Under the pieces are notes generated by a model. It was given only the letters and a program-made list of their open reading frames with translations. It did not search any database and was not told where the DNA came from. From assembly GCA_052145775.1 (NCBI GenBank), contig JBKQNY010000158.1:1-10101 (forward strand): a stretch of 10,101 nucleotides of DNA, given 5' to 3'. How positions within the stretch are numbered: the stretch's first letter is position 1; every line of letters begins with the position of its first letter. The translations under genes and the position numbers were made by a program. The DNA comes from CAVYPR01 sp052145775 (GTDB lineage: Bacteria; Actinomycetota; Acidimicrobiia; Acidimicrobiales; RAAP-2). Positions 5,292-10,101 of the stretch are shown in pieces.

Positions 5292-6578
5292 ATGCTGTCA
5301 CGGCTGGGCAACATCTTCCGGGTCCCGGACCTGCGCAACAAGGTCCTGTTCACCCTGTCCGTCATCGCCCTGTACCAGTTGGGGGCGAACGTGCCGGTGC
5401 CCGGGGTGAGCTGGGCCAAGATCGAGACCCTCCAGCACCAGGCCGGGTCCTCGGGCGTCCTGGGCTTCTTGAACCTGTTCTCGGGCGGGGCCCTGCTCCG
5501 ACTGGCCGTCTTCGGCCTCGGGGTGATGCCCTACATCACCAGCTCGATCATCATCCAGCTGCTGGGGACGGTCATCCCCAAACTGGAGGAGTGGCGGGAC
5601 CAGGGGGCGGTCGGGCAGAAGAAGATCACCCAGACCACCCGCTACCTGACCGTGGCCCTGGCCCTCATGCAGTCGACCGGTCTCATCTACGCCTTCCACG
5701 GCCACGACTCGGCGCTGCTGGGCACGACCATCACACTCATCCCCAAGTTCAACGTGGCCCTGGGCGCCTTCATGGTGCTCATCCTCACCGCCGGGACCGC
5801 CTTCGTGATGTGGCTGGCCGAGCTGATCACCCAGCGGGGCATCGGCCAGGGGATGTCGATCCTGATCTTCGCCAACGTGGTGGCCTCCATCCCCTCGGGC
5901 GGTAAGGCCATCTACGAGGAGGGCGGCTCCCTCAAGTTCACGATCATGCTGATCGTGTCGCTGCTCCTCCTGGTCTTCATCGTCTTCATGGACCAGGGCC
6001 AGCGGCGCATCCCGGTGACCTTCGCCAAACGGGTGGTGGGCCGCCGAATGTACGGCGGCCAGAGCACCTACATCCCGCTCAAGGTCAACCAGTCCGGCGT
6101 CATCCCGATCATCTTCGCCAGCTCGGTGCTGTACATCCCGGTGCTGCTCTCCAACGTCATCCCCTGGCACAGCTTCCAAGCCTTCGTGAAGAACAACATC
6201 CAGCCGACCAGCCTGATCTACATCTCTATGTACTTCCTGCTGATCGTGGCCTTCACCTTCTTCTACGTCTACGTGGCCTTCGACCCACACCAGCAGGCCG
6301 ACATCATCCGCAAGCAGGGTGGGTTCATCCCCGGCATCCGGCCCGGGCCGCCGACCGAGCGGTACTTCGCCCACATCCTCAACCGCATCACCGTGCCCGG
6401 GGCGCTCTTCCTGGCCTCGGTGGCCGTGGTGCCGTCCATCCTCATGGCCCTGTGGAGCCTGAACAGGTTCCCCTTCTACGGAACGACCCTTCTGATCTCG
6501 GTCGGGGTTGCCCTCACAACGATGCGCCAGATCGACAGCCAGTTGATGATGCGCAACTACGAGGGCTTCCTCAAGTAG
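5292..6578 (+). CDS. secY: Preprotein translocase channel subunit SecY
   Basis: SecY forms the protein-conducting channel of the inner membrane with SecE and SecG and receives substrates from SecA or ribosomes. The 428-residue protein has about ten membrane segments, near 18-36, 73-92, 118-136, 153-174, 183-203, 216-234, 267-288, 308-330, 370-390 and 396-412. The plug region GVLGFLNLFSGGALLR (55-70) precedes TM2 (PYITSSIIIQLL). TM5 has the typical ITQRGIGQGMSILIFANVVA, and the SecA/ribosome-binding loops contain RRIPVTFAKR (238-247) and ADIIRKQGGFIPGIRPGPPT (336-355). The C-terminal TTMRQIDSQLMMRNYEGFLK is canonical. The ATG lies six bases after the rplO stop, with no purine-rich Shine-Dalgarno in the usual place, so translation may depend on coupling. 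A long antisense reading frame across this gene is a codon-bias shadow. Confidence 0.99.
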   Translation: MLSRLGNIFRVPDLRNKVLFTLSVIALYQLGANVPVPGVSWAKIETLQHQAGSSGVLGFLNLFSGGALLRLAVFGLGVMPYITSSIIIQLLGTVIPKLEEWRDQGAVGQKKITQTTRYLTVALALMQSTGLIYAFHGHDSALLGTTITLIPKFNVALGAFMVLILTAGTAFVMWLAELITQRGIGQGMSILIFANVVASIPSGGKAIYEEGGSLKFTIMLIVSLLLLVFIVFMDQGQRRIPVTFAKRVVGRRMYGGQSTYIPLKVNQSGVIPIIFASSVLYIPVLLSNVIPWHSFQAFVKNNIQPTSLIYISMYFLLIVAFTFFYVYVAFDPHQQADIIRKQGGFIPGIRPGPPTERYFAHILNRITVPGALFLASVAVVPSILMALWSLNRFPFYGTTLLISVGVALTTMRQIDSQLMMRNYEGFLK

Positions 6579-6584
6579 GGGCGG

Positions 6585-7277
6585 GTGGTACCCGGGGTCA
6601 GACTCGTGGTCCTCGGCAAGCAGGGGGCCGGCAAGGGGACGCAGTGTGTGCGCCTGTCGCACCACTACGTCGTCCCCCATGTCTCGACGGGCGACATGCT
6701 GCGGGCCGAGGTGAAGTCCCGCACGCCCCTCGGGGAGCGGGCCCGCGAGCTGATGGACGACGGCGAGCTCCTCCCCGACGACCTGATCATGGAGATGGTC
6801 GGCCGCCGCATCACCGAGGCCGACACCCGGGCCAGGGGGTTCGTGCTCGACGGCTGTCCGAGGACGATCTCCCAGGCCGAGAGCCTGGCCGAGATCCTCA
6901 AGCCCGACCGGCTCGACCTAGTGATCGACCTCGAGGTCCCCACCGACCTCGTCCTGGAGCGGCTGGCCTCGCGGCGGGTCTGCGTGGACTGCGGGGCCAA
7001 CTACTCGACGTCGACGCCGCCCATGGTCGCCTGGACCTGCGACGTCTGCGGTGGCGAGGTGGTCCAGCGCGAGGACGACACCGCCGAGGCCATCGGGCGC
7101 CGGCTCGAGCTCTACGAGCGCCAGACGGCGCCGCTGATCGAGTGGTACGAGCGCCGGGGTCAGCTGACCGAGGTCGACGGCACCGGCGCCCCCGACGAGG
7201 TGACCCGCCACTGCGTCTCCGCCGTCGAGGAGCGGCGCCGGGGATCGGCGGACGGCATCGCCGGGGGCCCCTGGTGA
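6585..7277 (+). CDS. adk: Adenylate kinase with zinc-type LID
   Basis: This enzyme catalyses ATP + AMP <-> 2 ADP in the cytosol. The 230-residue protein has the P-loop GKQGAGKGTQ (11-20), the AMP-binding STGDMLRAEV (34-43), and FVLDGCPRTISQAE (86-99), where Cys stands in the usual FPRT position. The long LID (about 131-167) has four cysteines, C133-x2-C136 and C152-x2-C155, which are expected to bind zinc. QREDD and IGRRLELYERQTAPLIEWYE (170-189) complete the core. A 12-residue tail follows the fold. The start is GTG at 6585. It is the first start codon after the secY stop in the same frame, and the next (6606) would delete the first beta strand. The upstream AGGGG is only three bases away, so initiation is probably coupled. 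The stop overlaps map by four bases. Confidence 0.97.
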   Translation: MVPGVRLVVLGKQGAGKGTQCVRLSHHYVVPHVSTGDMLRAEVKSRTPLGERARELMDDGELLPDDLIMEMVGRRITEADTRARGFVLDGCPRTISQAESLAEILKPDRLDLVIDLEVPTDLVLERLASRRVCVDCGANYSTSTPPMVAWTCDVCGGEVVQREDDTAEAIGRRLELYERQTAPLIEWYERRGQLTEVDGTGAPDEVTRHCVSAVEERRRGSADGIAGGPW

Positions 7278-8014
7278 GGCGCAACGCCGACGAGCTGGCC
7301 CGGATGCGCCGTGCCGGGCGGGTGGTGGCCGAGATGCACGAGGCCACCCGGGTGGCGCTGCGGCCCGGGGTGACGACCAGGGAGCTCGACGACGTGGCCC
7401 GAGGGGTGCTCGAGTCCCGGGGGGCCACGTCGAACTTCCTCGGCTACCACGGCTTCCCGGCCGTCATCTGTACCTCGCCCAACGACATGATCGTCCACGG
7501 CATCCCCGGCGACTACCGGCTGGAGGAGGGCGACATCCTGTCGGTCGACTGCGGGGCCATCGTCGAGGGCTACCACGGCGACGCCGCCTACACGGCCGCC
7601 GTGGGGCGGGTCTCGGCCGAGGCCGAGCGGCTCTTGGAGGTCACCGAGCGCAGCCTCTGGGCCGGGATTGACCAGCTCACGGCGGGGAACCGGCTCCACG
7701 AGGTCGGCCGGGCCGTCCAGGAGGTGGCCGAGGCGGCCGGCTACACCGTGGTCCGCGAGTACGTCGGCCACGCCATCGGGACGGCCATGCACGAGCAGCC
7801 CCAGGTGCCCAACTACTGGCCGGGCAGCCCGGGCCCGACCCTCAAGACCGGCATGGTCTTCGCCGTCGAGCCCATGGTGAACGCCGGGGGGCCCGAGACC
7901 AGGCTCCTCGACGACGGGTGGAGCGTGGTCACGGCCGACGGCTCCCTGTCGGCCCACTTCGAGCACACCATCGCCGTCACCGAGGACGGCCCGGAGGTCT
8001 TCACGCTGCCCTGA
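7274..8014 (+). CDS. map: Type I methionine aminopeptidase
   Basis: Map removes the initiator Met from nascent proteins whose second residue is small and acts at the ribosome. The 246-residue pita-bread enzyme has all five metal ligands: D92 (SVDCGAIVEG), D103 (YHGDAAYT), H166 (GHAIGTAMHE), E199 (VFAVEPM) and E230 (AHFEHTIAV). The substrate-binding histidines are also present: H75 in NDMIVHGIPGD and H173. The Gly of the family's usual GHGIG is Ala here (GHAIG), probably a tolerated variant. There is no N-terminal SH3-binding extension, unlike longer actinobacterial paralogues. The GTG start overlaps the adk stop (GTGA), and MRRNADELARMRRAGRVVAE matches the usual N-terminal helix. It is the last gene before the largest gap. 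Confidence 0.97.
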   Translation: MRRNADELARMRRAGRVVAEMHEATRVALRPGVTTRELDDVARGVLESRGATSNFLGYHGFPAVICTSPNDMIVHGIPGDYRLEEGDILSVDCGAIVEGYHGDAAYTAAVGRVSAEAERLLEVTERSLWAGIDQLTAGNRLHEVGRAVQEVAEAAGYTVVREYVGHAIGTAMHEQPQVPNYWPGSPGPTLKTGMVFAVEPMVNAGGPETRLLDDGWSVVTADGSLSAHFEHTIAVTEDGPEVFTLP

Positions 8015-8015
8015 G

Positions 8016-8041
8016 GGCCGCCCGGGGGCCCGATGGCGGCC
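8016..8041 (+). terminator. Perfect 7-bp GC hairpin after map (possible terminator or attenuator)
   Basis: GGCCGCC (8016-8022) and GGCGGCC (8035-8041) are perfect reverse complements around a 12-base loop that itself contains GGGCCC. The stem begins two bases after the map stop. No T-run follows, so it is not a classical intrinsic terminator, although U-less hairpins have been proposed as terminators in actinobacteria. In this GC-rich sequence such stems also arise by chance. Confidence 0.35.
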
Positions 8042-8056
8042 AGGGGCGCGACCAGG

Positions 8057-8062
8057 TAGACT
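8057..8062 (+). promoter_or_regulatory. Candidate -10 element (TAGACT) upstream of infA
   Basis: TAGACT fits the actinobacterial -10 pattern TANNNT and stands out in very GC-rich surroundings. If used, transcription would start near 8068-8070 and give a leader of roughly 127 bases to the probable infA start. No good -35 box is seen 16-18 bases upstream: the sequence there (TGGCGG) is poor and overlaps the right arm of the hairpin. Confidence 0.35.
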
Positions 8063-8183
8063 ATTCGTTCGGCCAGCCGCCCGGCCCCCTGGGCCCCGCG
8101 GGAACCGGCCCCAGCCGCAGTGTATTGGCCACAAATTTCGCACCGCCCCGGCGCCGCGCCGCCGAGCGGTCAGAGGAAGAGTC

Positions 8184-8198
8184 GAGGAGAGTCACCTG
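8184..8198 (+). promoter_or_regulatory. infA: Shine-Dalgarno and probable CTG start codon of infA
   Basis: GAGGAGA (8184-8190) is a strong ribosome binding site. Its AGGAG core ends six bases before CTG 8196-8198, the ideal distance. No ATG, GTG or TTG occurs in frame at that point. Codons after the CTG read PKPKEDAIVLEG, closely matching the conserved N-terminus of IF-1. A second purine run, AAGGAGG (8208-8214), lies eight bases before GTG 8223, but it encodes the conserved Lys-Glu and would give an N-terminally shortened protein. Confidence 0.6.
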
Positions 8199-8420
8199 CC
8201 CAAGCCCAAGGAGGACGCCATCGTGCTGGAGGGCACGGTGGTAGAGCCGCTGCCAAACGCCATGTTCCGGGTGGAGCTCGAGAACGGGCACAAGGTGCTG
8301 GCCCACAGTTCGGGGAAGATGCGGATGCACCGGATCCGGATCCTGCCCGGCGACAAGGTCCAGGTGGAGATCACCCCCTACGACCTGAGTCGGGGGCGCA
8401 TCACCTACCGGTACAAGTAG
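8196..8420 (+). CDS. infA: Translation initiation factor IF-1
   Basis: IF-1 is an S1/OB-fold protein that blocks the 30S A site and aids IF-2 and IF-3 during initiation. From CTG 8196 the product is 74 residues, (M)PKPKEDAIVLEGTVVEPLPN then AMFRVELENGHKVLAH. It contains the signature GKMRMHRIRILPGDKVQVEI (40-59) and the ending TPYDLSRGRITYRYK. If the GTG at 8223 is used instead, the protein is 65 residues (8223-8420) and lacks the conserved KPKEDAIV segment and part of the first strand. I prefer the CTG because homology and Shine-Dalgarno spacing agree. Two usually conserved positions differ: the HISG motif reads HSSG (S38), and the tyrosine in MHYIRIL is R46. The stop lies 23 bases before rpmJ. 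Confidence 0.93.
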   Translation: MPKPKEDAIVLEGTVVEPLPNAMFRVELENGHKVLAHSSGKMRMHRIRILPGDKVQVEITPYDLSRGRITYRYK

Positions 8421-8443
8421 AGCGATCAGACGAGGACACGACG

Positions 8444-8557
8444 ATGAAGGTACGACCGAGCGTCAAGCCGATCTGCGAGAAGTGCAAGGTGATCCGCCGG
8501 CACGGCCGTGTCGTCGTGATCTGCGACAACCCGCGCCACAAGCAGCGGCAGGGGTAG
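8444..8557 (+). CDS. rpmJ: 50S ribosomal protein L36 (zinc-binding form)
   Basis: L36 is the smallest 50S protein and stabilises 23S rRNA near the GTPase-associated centre. The 37-residue product MKVRPSVKPICEKCKVIRRH then GRVVVICDNPRHKQRQG matches the family length and pattern. The zinc ligands C11, C14, C27 and H32 are all present, so this is the C+ form. GAGGA (8432-8436) lies seven bases upstream. It is too short for typical ORF cut-offs, but the match is complete. Confidence 0.98.
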   Translation: MKVRPSVKPICEKCKVIRRHGRVVVICDNPRHKQRQG

Positions 8558-8565
8558 GAGGAGCC

Positions 8566-8943
8566 ATGGCCCGCATCGCCGGAGTGGACATACCACGGGA
8601 GAAGCGCCTCGAGGTGTCCCTCACCTACATCTACGGCATCGGCAGCACCCAGGCCCGGCAGATCTGCTCGAGGACCGACGTCGACCCGGGCACCCGGGTG
8701 CGAGACCTCACCGACGAGGAGGTCGTGCGCCTGCGCAACGACATCGACGCCAACCTGCGGGTGGAGGGGGACCTGCGCCGGGACGTCTCCCAGGACATCA
8801 AGCGCAAGATGGAGATCAACTGCTACCAGGGCGTCCGCCACCGCAAGGGGCTGCCCGTCCACGGCCAGCGCACCCACACCAACGCCCGCACCCGAAAGGG
8901 ACCGAAGAAGACGGTCGCCGGAAAGAAGAAGGTCCGCAAGTAG
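8566..8943 (+). CDS. rpsM: 30S ribosomal protein S13
   Basis: S13 lies in the 30S head, contacts P-site tRNA and forms bridges to L5 (B1b). The 125-residue protein begins MARIAGVDIPREKRLEVSLT. It has the helix-two-turns-helix motif YIYGIGSTQARQIC (21-34) and the signature CYQGVRHRKGLPVHGQRTHT (86-105), then NARTRKGPKKTVAGKKKVRK, whose basic tail reaches into the decoding region. AGGAGG (8556-8561) overlaps the rpmJ stop and gives a strong ribosome binding site. The stop is immediately followed by the rpsK ATG. Confidence 0.99.
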   Translation: MARIAGVDIPREKRLEVSLTYIYGIGSTQARQICSRTDVDPGTRVRDLTDEEVVRLRNDIDANLRVEGDLRRDVSQDIKRKMEINCYQGVRHRKGLPVHGQRTHTNARTRKGPKKTVAGKKKVRK

Positions 8944-9348
8944 ATGGCGAAGACCACCAAGCAGCAGGGAGCCCGGCGGCCGAGACGCCGCGAGCGCAAG
9001 AACGTCAACTACGGCGTCGCCCACATCAAGAGCTCGTTCAACAACACCATCGTCTCCATCGCCGACCCCCAGGGCAACGTGCTGGCCTGGGCGTCGGCCG
9101 GCAACGTGGGCTTCAAGGGCTCGCGCAAATCCACCCCCTTCGCCGCCCAGCTGGCCGCCGAGGCCTGCGCCCGCCGGGCCATGGAGCACGGCGTCCGCAA
9201 GGTCGACGTGCTGGTCCGGGGCCCGGGATCGGGCCGGGAGACGGCCATCCGCTCCCTGGCCGCCGCCGGCATCGAGGTGGTCGGCATCAAGGACGTCACC
9301 CCCATCCCCCACAACGGTTGCCGCCCCAAGAAGCGGCGCCGGGTCTAG
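8944..9348 (+). CDS. rpsK: 30S ribosomal protein S11
   Basis: S11 lies on the 30S platform and contacts mRNA near the Shine-Dalgarno helix. The 134-residue protein has a basic N-terminal arm (GARRPRRRERKNVNYG, 9-24), then VAHIKSSFNNTIVSIADPQG (25-44), the conserved SAGNVGFKGSRKSTPFAAQL (51-70), and the signature VDVLVRGPGSGRETAIRSLA (87-106). It ends KDVTPIPHNGCRPKKRRRV, which is canonical. The ATG directly abuts the rpsM TAG with zero spacing. Upstream purines AAGAAGAAGG (8923-8932) belong to the rpsM basic tail and are distant, so coupled initiation is likely. Confidence 0.99.
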   Translation: MAKTTKQQGARRPRRRERKNVNYGVAHIKSSFNNTIVSIADPQGNVLAWASAGNVGFKGSRKSTPFAAQLAAEACARRAMEHGVRKVDVLVRGPGSGRETAIRSLAAAGIEVVGIKDVTPIPHNGCRPKKRRRV

Positions 9349-9358
9349 GGGCGAACCG

Positions 9359-10006
9359 ATGGCCCGTTACACCGGACCCGTCTGCCGGCTCTGCCGGCGG
9401 GAGCGGACGAAGCTCTTCTTGAAGGGGGAGCGCTGCTACTCCCTCAAGTGCCCGGTCTCCGAGGCGGTCACCGACCGCCACAGCCGGGCCTACCCGCCCG
9501 GCGAGCACGGCCGCGACCGCATGCGCCAGGGCTCGGAGTACCTGACCCAGCTGCGCGAGAAGCAGAAGGCCCGCCGCATCTACGGCATCTTGGAGCGCCA
9601 GTTCCGCAACCTCTACGAGGAGGCCAACCGGGCCCCGGGCATCACCGGCGAGAACCTGCTGCGCATGCTCGAGCTGCGCCTCGACAACGTGGTCTTCCGG
9701 GCCGGCTGGGGCGCCAGCCGGGCCCAGTCCCGCCAGTTCGTCCGCCACGGGCACGTGCTGGTGAACGGCAAGCGGGTGACGATCCCGAGCTATCGGGTCC
9801 GCAAGGGCGACACGGTGACGCTCAAGACCTCCTCGCGCGAGATGTTCTACGTCCGGCGCAACATGGACACCCTCGACCGCCAGACCCCCCCCTGGCTCGA
9901 GACCGGCGACGCCGGGTTCGCCGTCCAGGTCCTCAACCCGCCGCTGCGCGAGCACATCGACGAGCCGGTGCAAGAGCAGCTCATCGTCGAGCTCTACTCC
10001 AAGTAA
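9359..10006 (+). CDS. rpsD: 30S ribosomal protein S4 (zinc-binding form)
   Basis: S4 nucleates 30S assembly on the 16S 5' domain, affects accuracy and, in E. coli, represses the alpha operon. The 215-residue protein starts MARYTGPVCRLCRRERTKLF. Four cysteines, C9, C12, C26 and C31, form the N-terminal zinc site. SEYLTQLREKQKARRIYGIL (59-78) is the S4 N-domain signature. The S4 RNA-binding domain spans about 105-165 (LELRLDNVVFRAGWGASRAQ, then FVRHGHVLVNGKRVTIPSYR). The C-terminus EQLIVELYSK is typical. As I recall, mycobacterial S4 in this locus is Cys-less, so the C+ form is informative. AGGGG (9347-9351) overlaps the rpsK stop and is seven bases from the ATG. Confidence 0.99.
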   Translation: MARYTGPVCRLCRRERTKLFLKGERCYSLKCPVSEAVTDRHSRAYPPGEHGRDRMRQGSEYLTQLREKQKARRIYGILERQFRNLYEEANRAPGITGENLLRMLELRLDNVVFRAGWGASRAQSRQFVRHGHVLVNGKRVTIPSYRVRKGDTVTLKTSSREMFYVRRNMDTLDRQTPPWLETGDAGFAVQVLNPPLREHIDEPVQEQLIVELYSK

Positions 10007-10013
10007 GCGCCCG

Positions 10014-10032
10014 GCGGCCCACCCCGGGCCGC
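10014..10032 (+). terminator. Perfect 7-bp GC hairpin between rpsD and rpoA
   Basis: GCGGCCC (10014-10020) and GGGCCGC (10026-10032) are perfect reverse complements around a 5-base loop (ACCCC), starting eight bases after the rpsD stop. There is no T-run. It resembles the hairpin after map and could act as a partial terminator, an RNA processing site, or an mRNA-stabilising structure. The function is inferred, and chance pairing is possible at this GC content. Confidence 0.4.
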
Positions 10033-10078
10033 GCCCATCACGTCAGATCACCGAACAAGTACATCGAGGAGCCAGGAC

Positions 10079-10101
10079 ATGCTCATCATCCAACGCCCCA
10101 C
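10079..10101 (+). CDS. rpoA: RNA polymerase alpha subunit, N-terminal start only (truncated by window edge)
   Basis: Seven complete codons read MLIIQRP, with the next codon cut after AC (Thr whatever the third base). This matches the usual actinobacterial RpoA start (MLI-x-QRP-T/S) and the expected place after rpsD. GAGGAG (10066-10071) lies seven bases upstream, a strong ribosome binding site. Alpha dimerises to nucleate RNA polymerase assembly. Only the start is visible, so the call relies on the first residues and conserved gene order. Confidence 0.9.

Larger units (their letters stand above)
8015..8195 (+). promoter_or_regulatory. map-infA intergenic region, probable infA leader
   Basis: This 181-base stretch is the longest non-coding segment of the window. 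It starts with an inverted repeat directly after the map stop, followed by a TAGACT element, then several very GC-rich segments able to pair locally (for example GGCCC 8083-8087 with GGGCC 8091-8095). An AT-rich island at 8121-8140 (TGTATTGGCCACAAATTTCG) follows, and the infA Shine-Dalgarno ends the region. I see no conserved reading frame in it. In many actinobacteria infA begins its own transcription unit, so a promoter and a structured 5' leader here are plausible. This is inference from position and composition. Confidence 0.55.

Noticed and set aside
5298..6680. Long antisense reading frame (about 460 codons) opposite secY
   Set aside because: The translation is a low-complexity run of His, Asp, Gly, Glu and Val typical of the complement of a high-GC coding strand. 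It exactly shadows secY and has no recognisable domain.
6452..7273. Upstream extension of the map frame through adk
   Set aside because: Arg/Gly/Pro-rich shadow of adk. The normal MetAP N-terminal helix begins at GTG 7274.
8083..8112. Additional GC pairing in the infA leader as a terminator
   Set aside because: Stems such as GGCCC/GGGCC are short, overlap alternative pairings, lack a T-run and are expected by chance at this composition. I mention them only as part of the leader.
8120..8443. ORF running from the leader through infA in another frame into rpmJ
   Set aside because: Only the last 37 residues (from ATG 8444) are real L36. The preceding part is out of frame with IF-1 and has no family resemblance.
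1..10101. Undescribed defence, mobile or biosynthetic system
   Set aside because: Every coding stretch is accounted for by standard ribosomal, secretion, nucleotide or transcription genes in conserved order. No insertion or unknown gene is present.

Overview
The window is a slice of the conserved bacterial ribosomal-protein superoperon (S10 - spc - alpha). All genes are on the + strand and almost no DNA is non-coding. It opens inside the 3' end of rpsC and closes seven codons into rpoA. The order is rpsC'-rplP-rpmC-rpsQ | rplN-rplX-rplE-rpsN-rpsH-rplF-rplR-rpsE-rpmD-rplO-secY | adk-map | infA-rpmJ-rpsM-rpsK-rpsD-rpoA'. I see no mobile element, CRISPR array, tRNA, rRNA or foreign insertion, and I do not think the window holds a previously undescribed system.

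The organism looks like a high-GC actinobacterium. Third positions are overwhelmingly G or C, GTG starts are common, and secY-adk-map-infA-rpmJ-rpsM-rpsK-rpsD-rpoA is the usual actinobacterial arrangement. Several proteins differ from the Mycobacterium/Streptomyces pattern as I know it. L24 has a C-terminal four-cysteine ribbon, S4 keeps its four-cysteine zinc site, adenylate kinase has a four-cysteine LID, and S3 and L29 carry acidic tails. This suggests a deep-branching lineage such as Acidimicrobiia, but that placement is inference and was not tested.

Layout. Positions 1-1257 (end of the S10 block) give S3 tail, L16, L29 and S17. Positions 1254-5285 (spc block) give L14 to L15, and 5292-6578 is the SecY translocon channel. 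Positions 6585-8014 give adenylate kinase and methionine aminopeptidase. A 181-base gap (8015-8195) separates map from infA. It is the largest non-coding stretch and contains a GC hairpin and a possible promoter. Positions 8196-10006 give IF-1, L36, S13, S11 and S4. A 72-base gap with a second hairpin precedes rpoA.

The genes are tightly coupled. Ten junctions overlap by 1 base (TGATG) or 4 bases (ATGA/GTGA), or abut exactly, so co-translation by terminating and restarting ribosomes is probable. The products work together: ribosomal subunits and IF-1 for translation, SecY for export of nascent proteins, Map for removing the initiator Met, Adk for nucleotide balance, and RpoA for RNA polymerase.

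The points most worth a second look are the probable CTG start of infA, the 15-bp tandem repeat in the rpsC tail, the acidic tail on L29, and the two hairpins flanking the alpha-type block.
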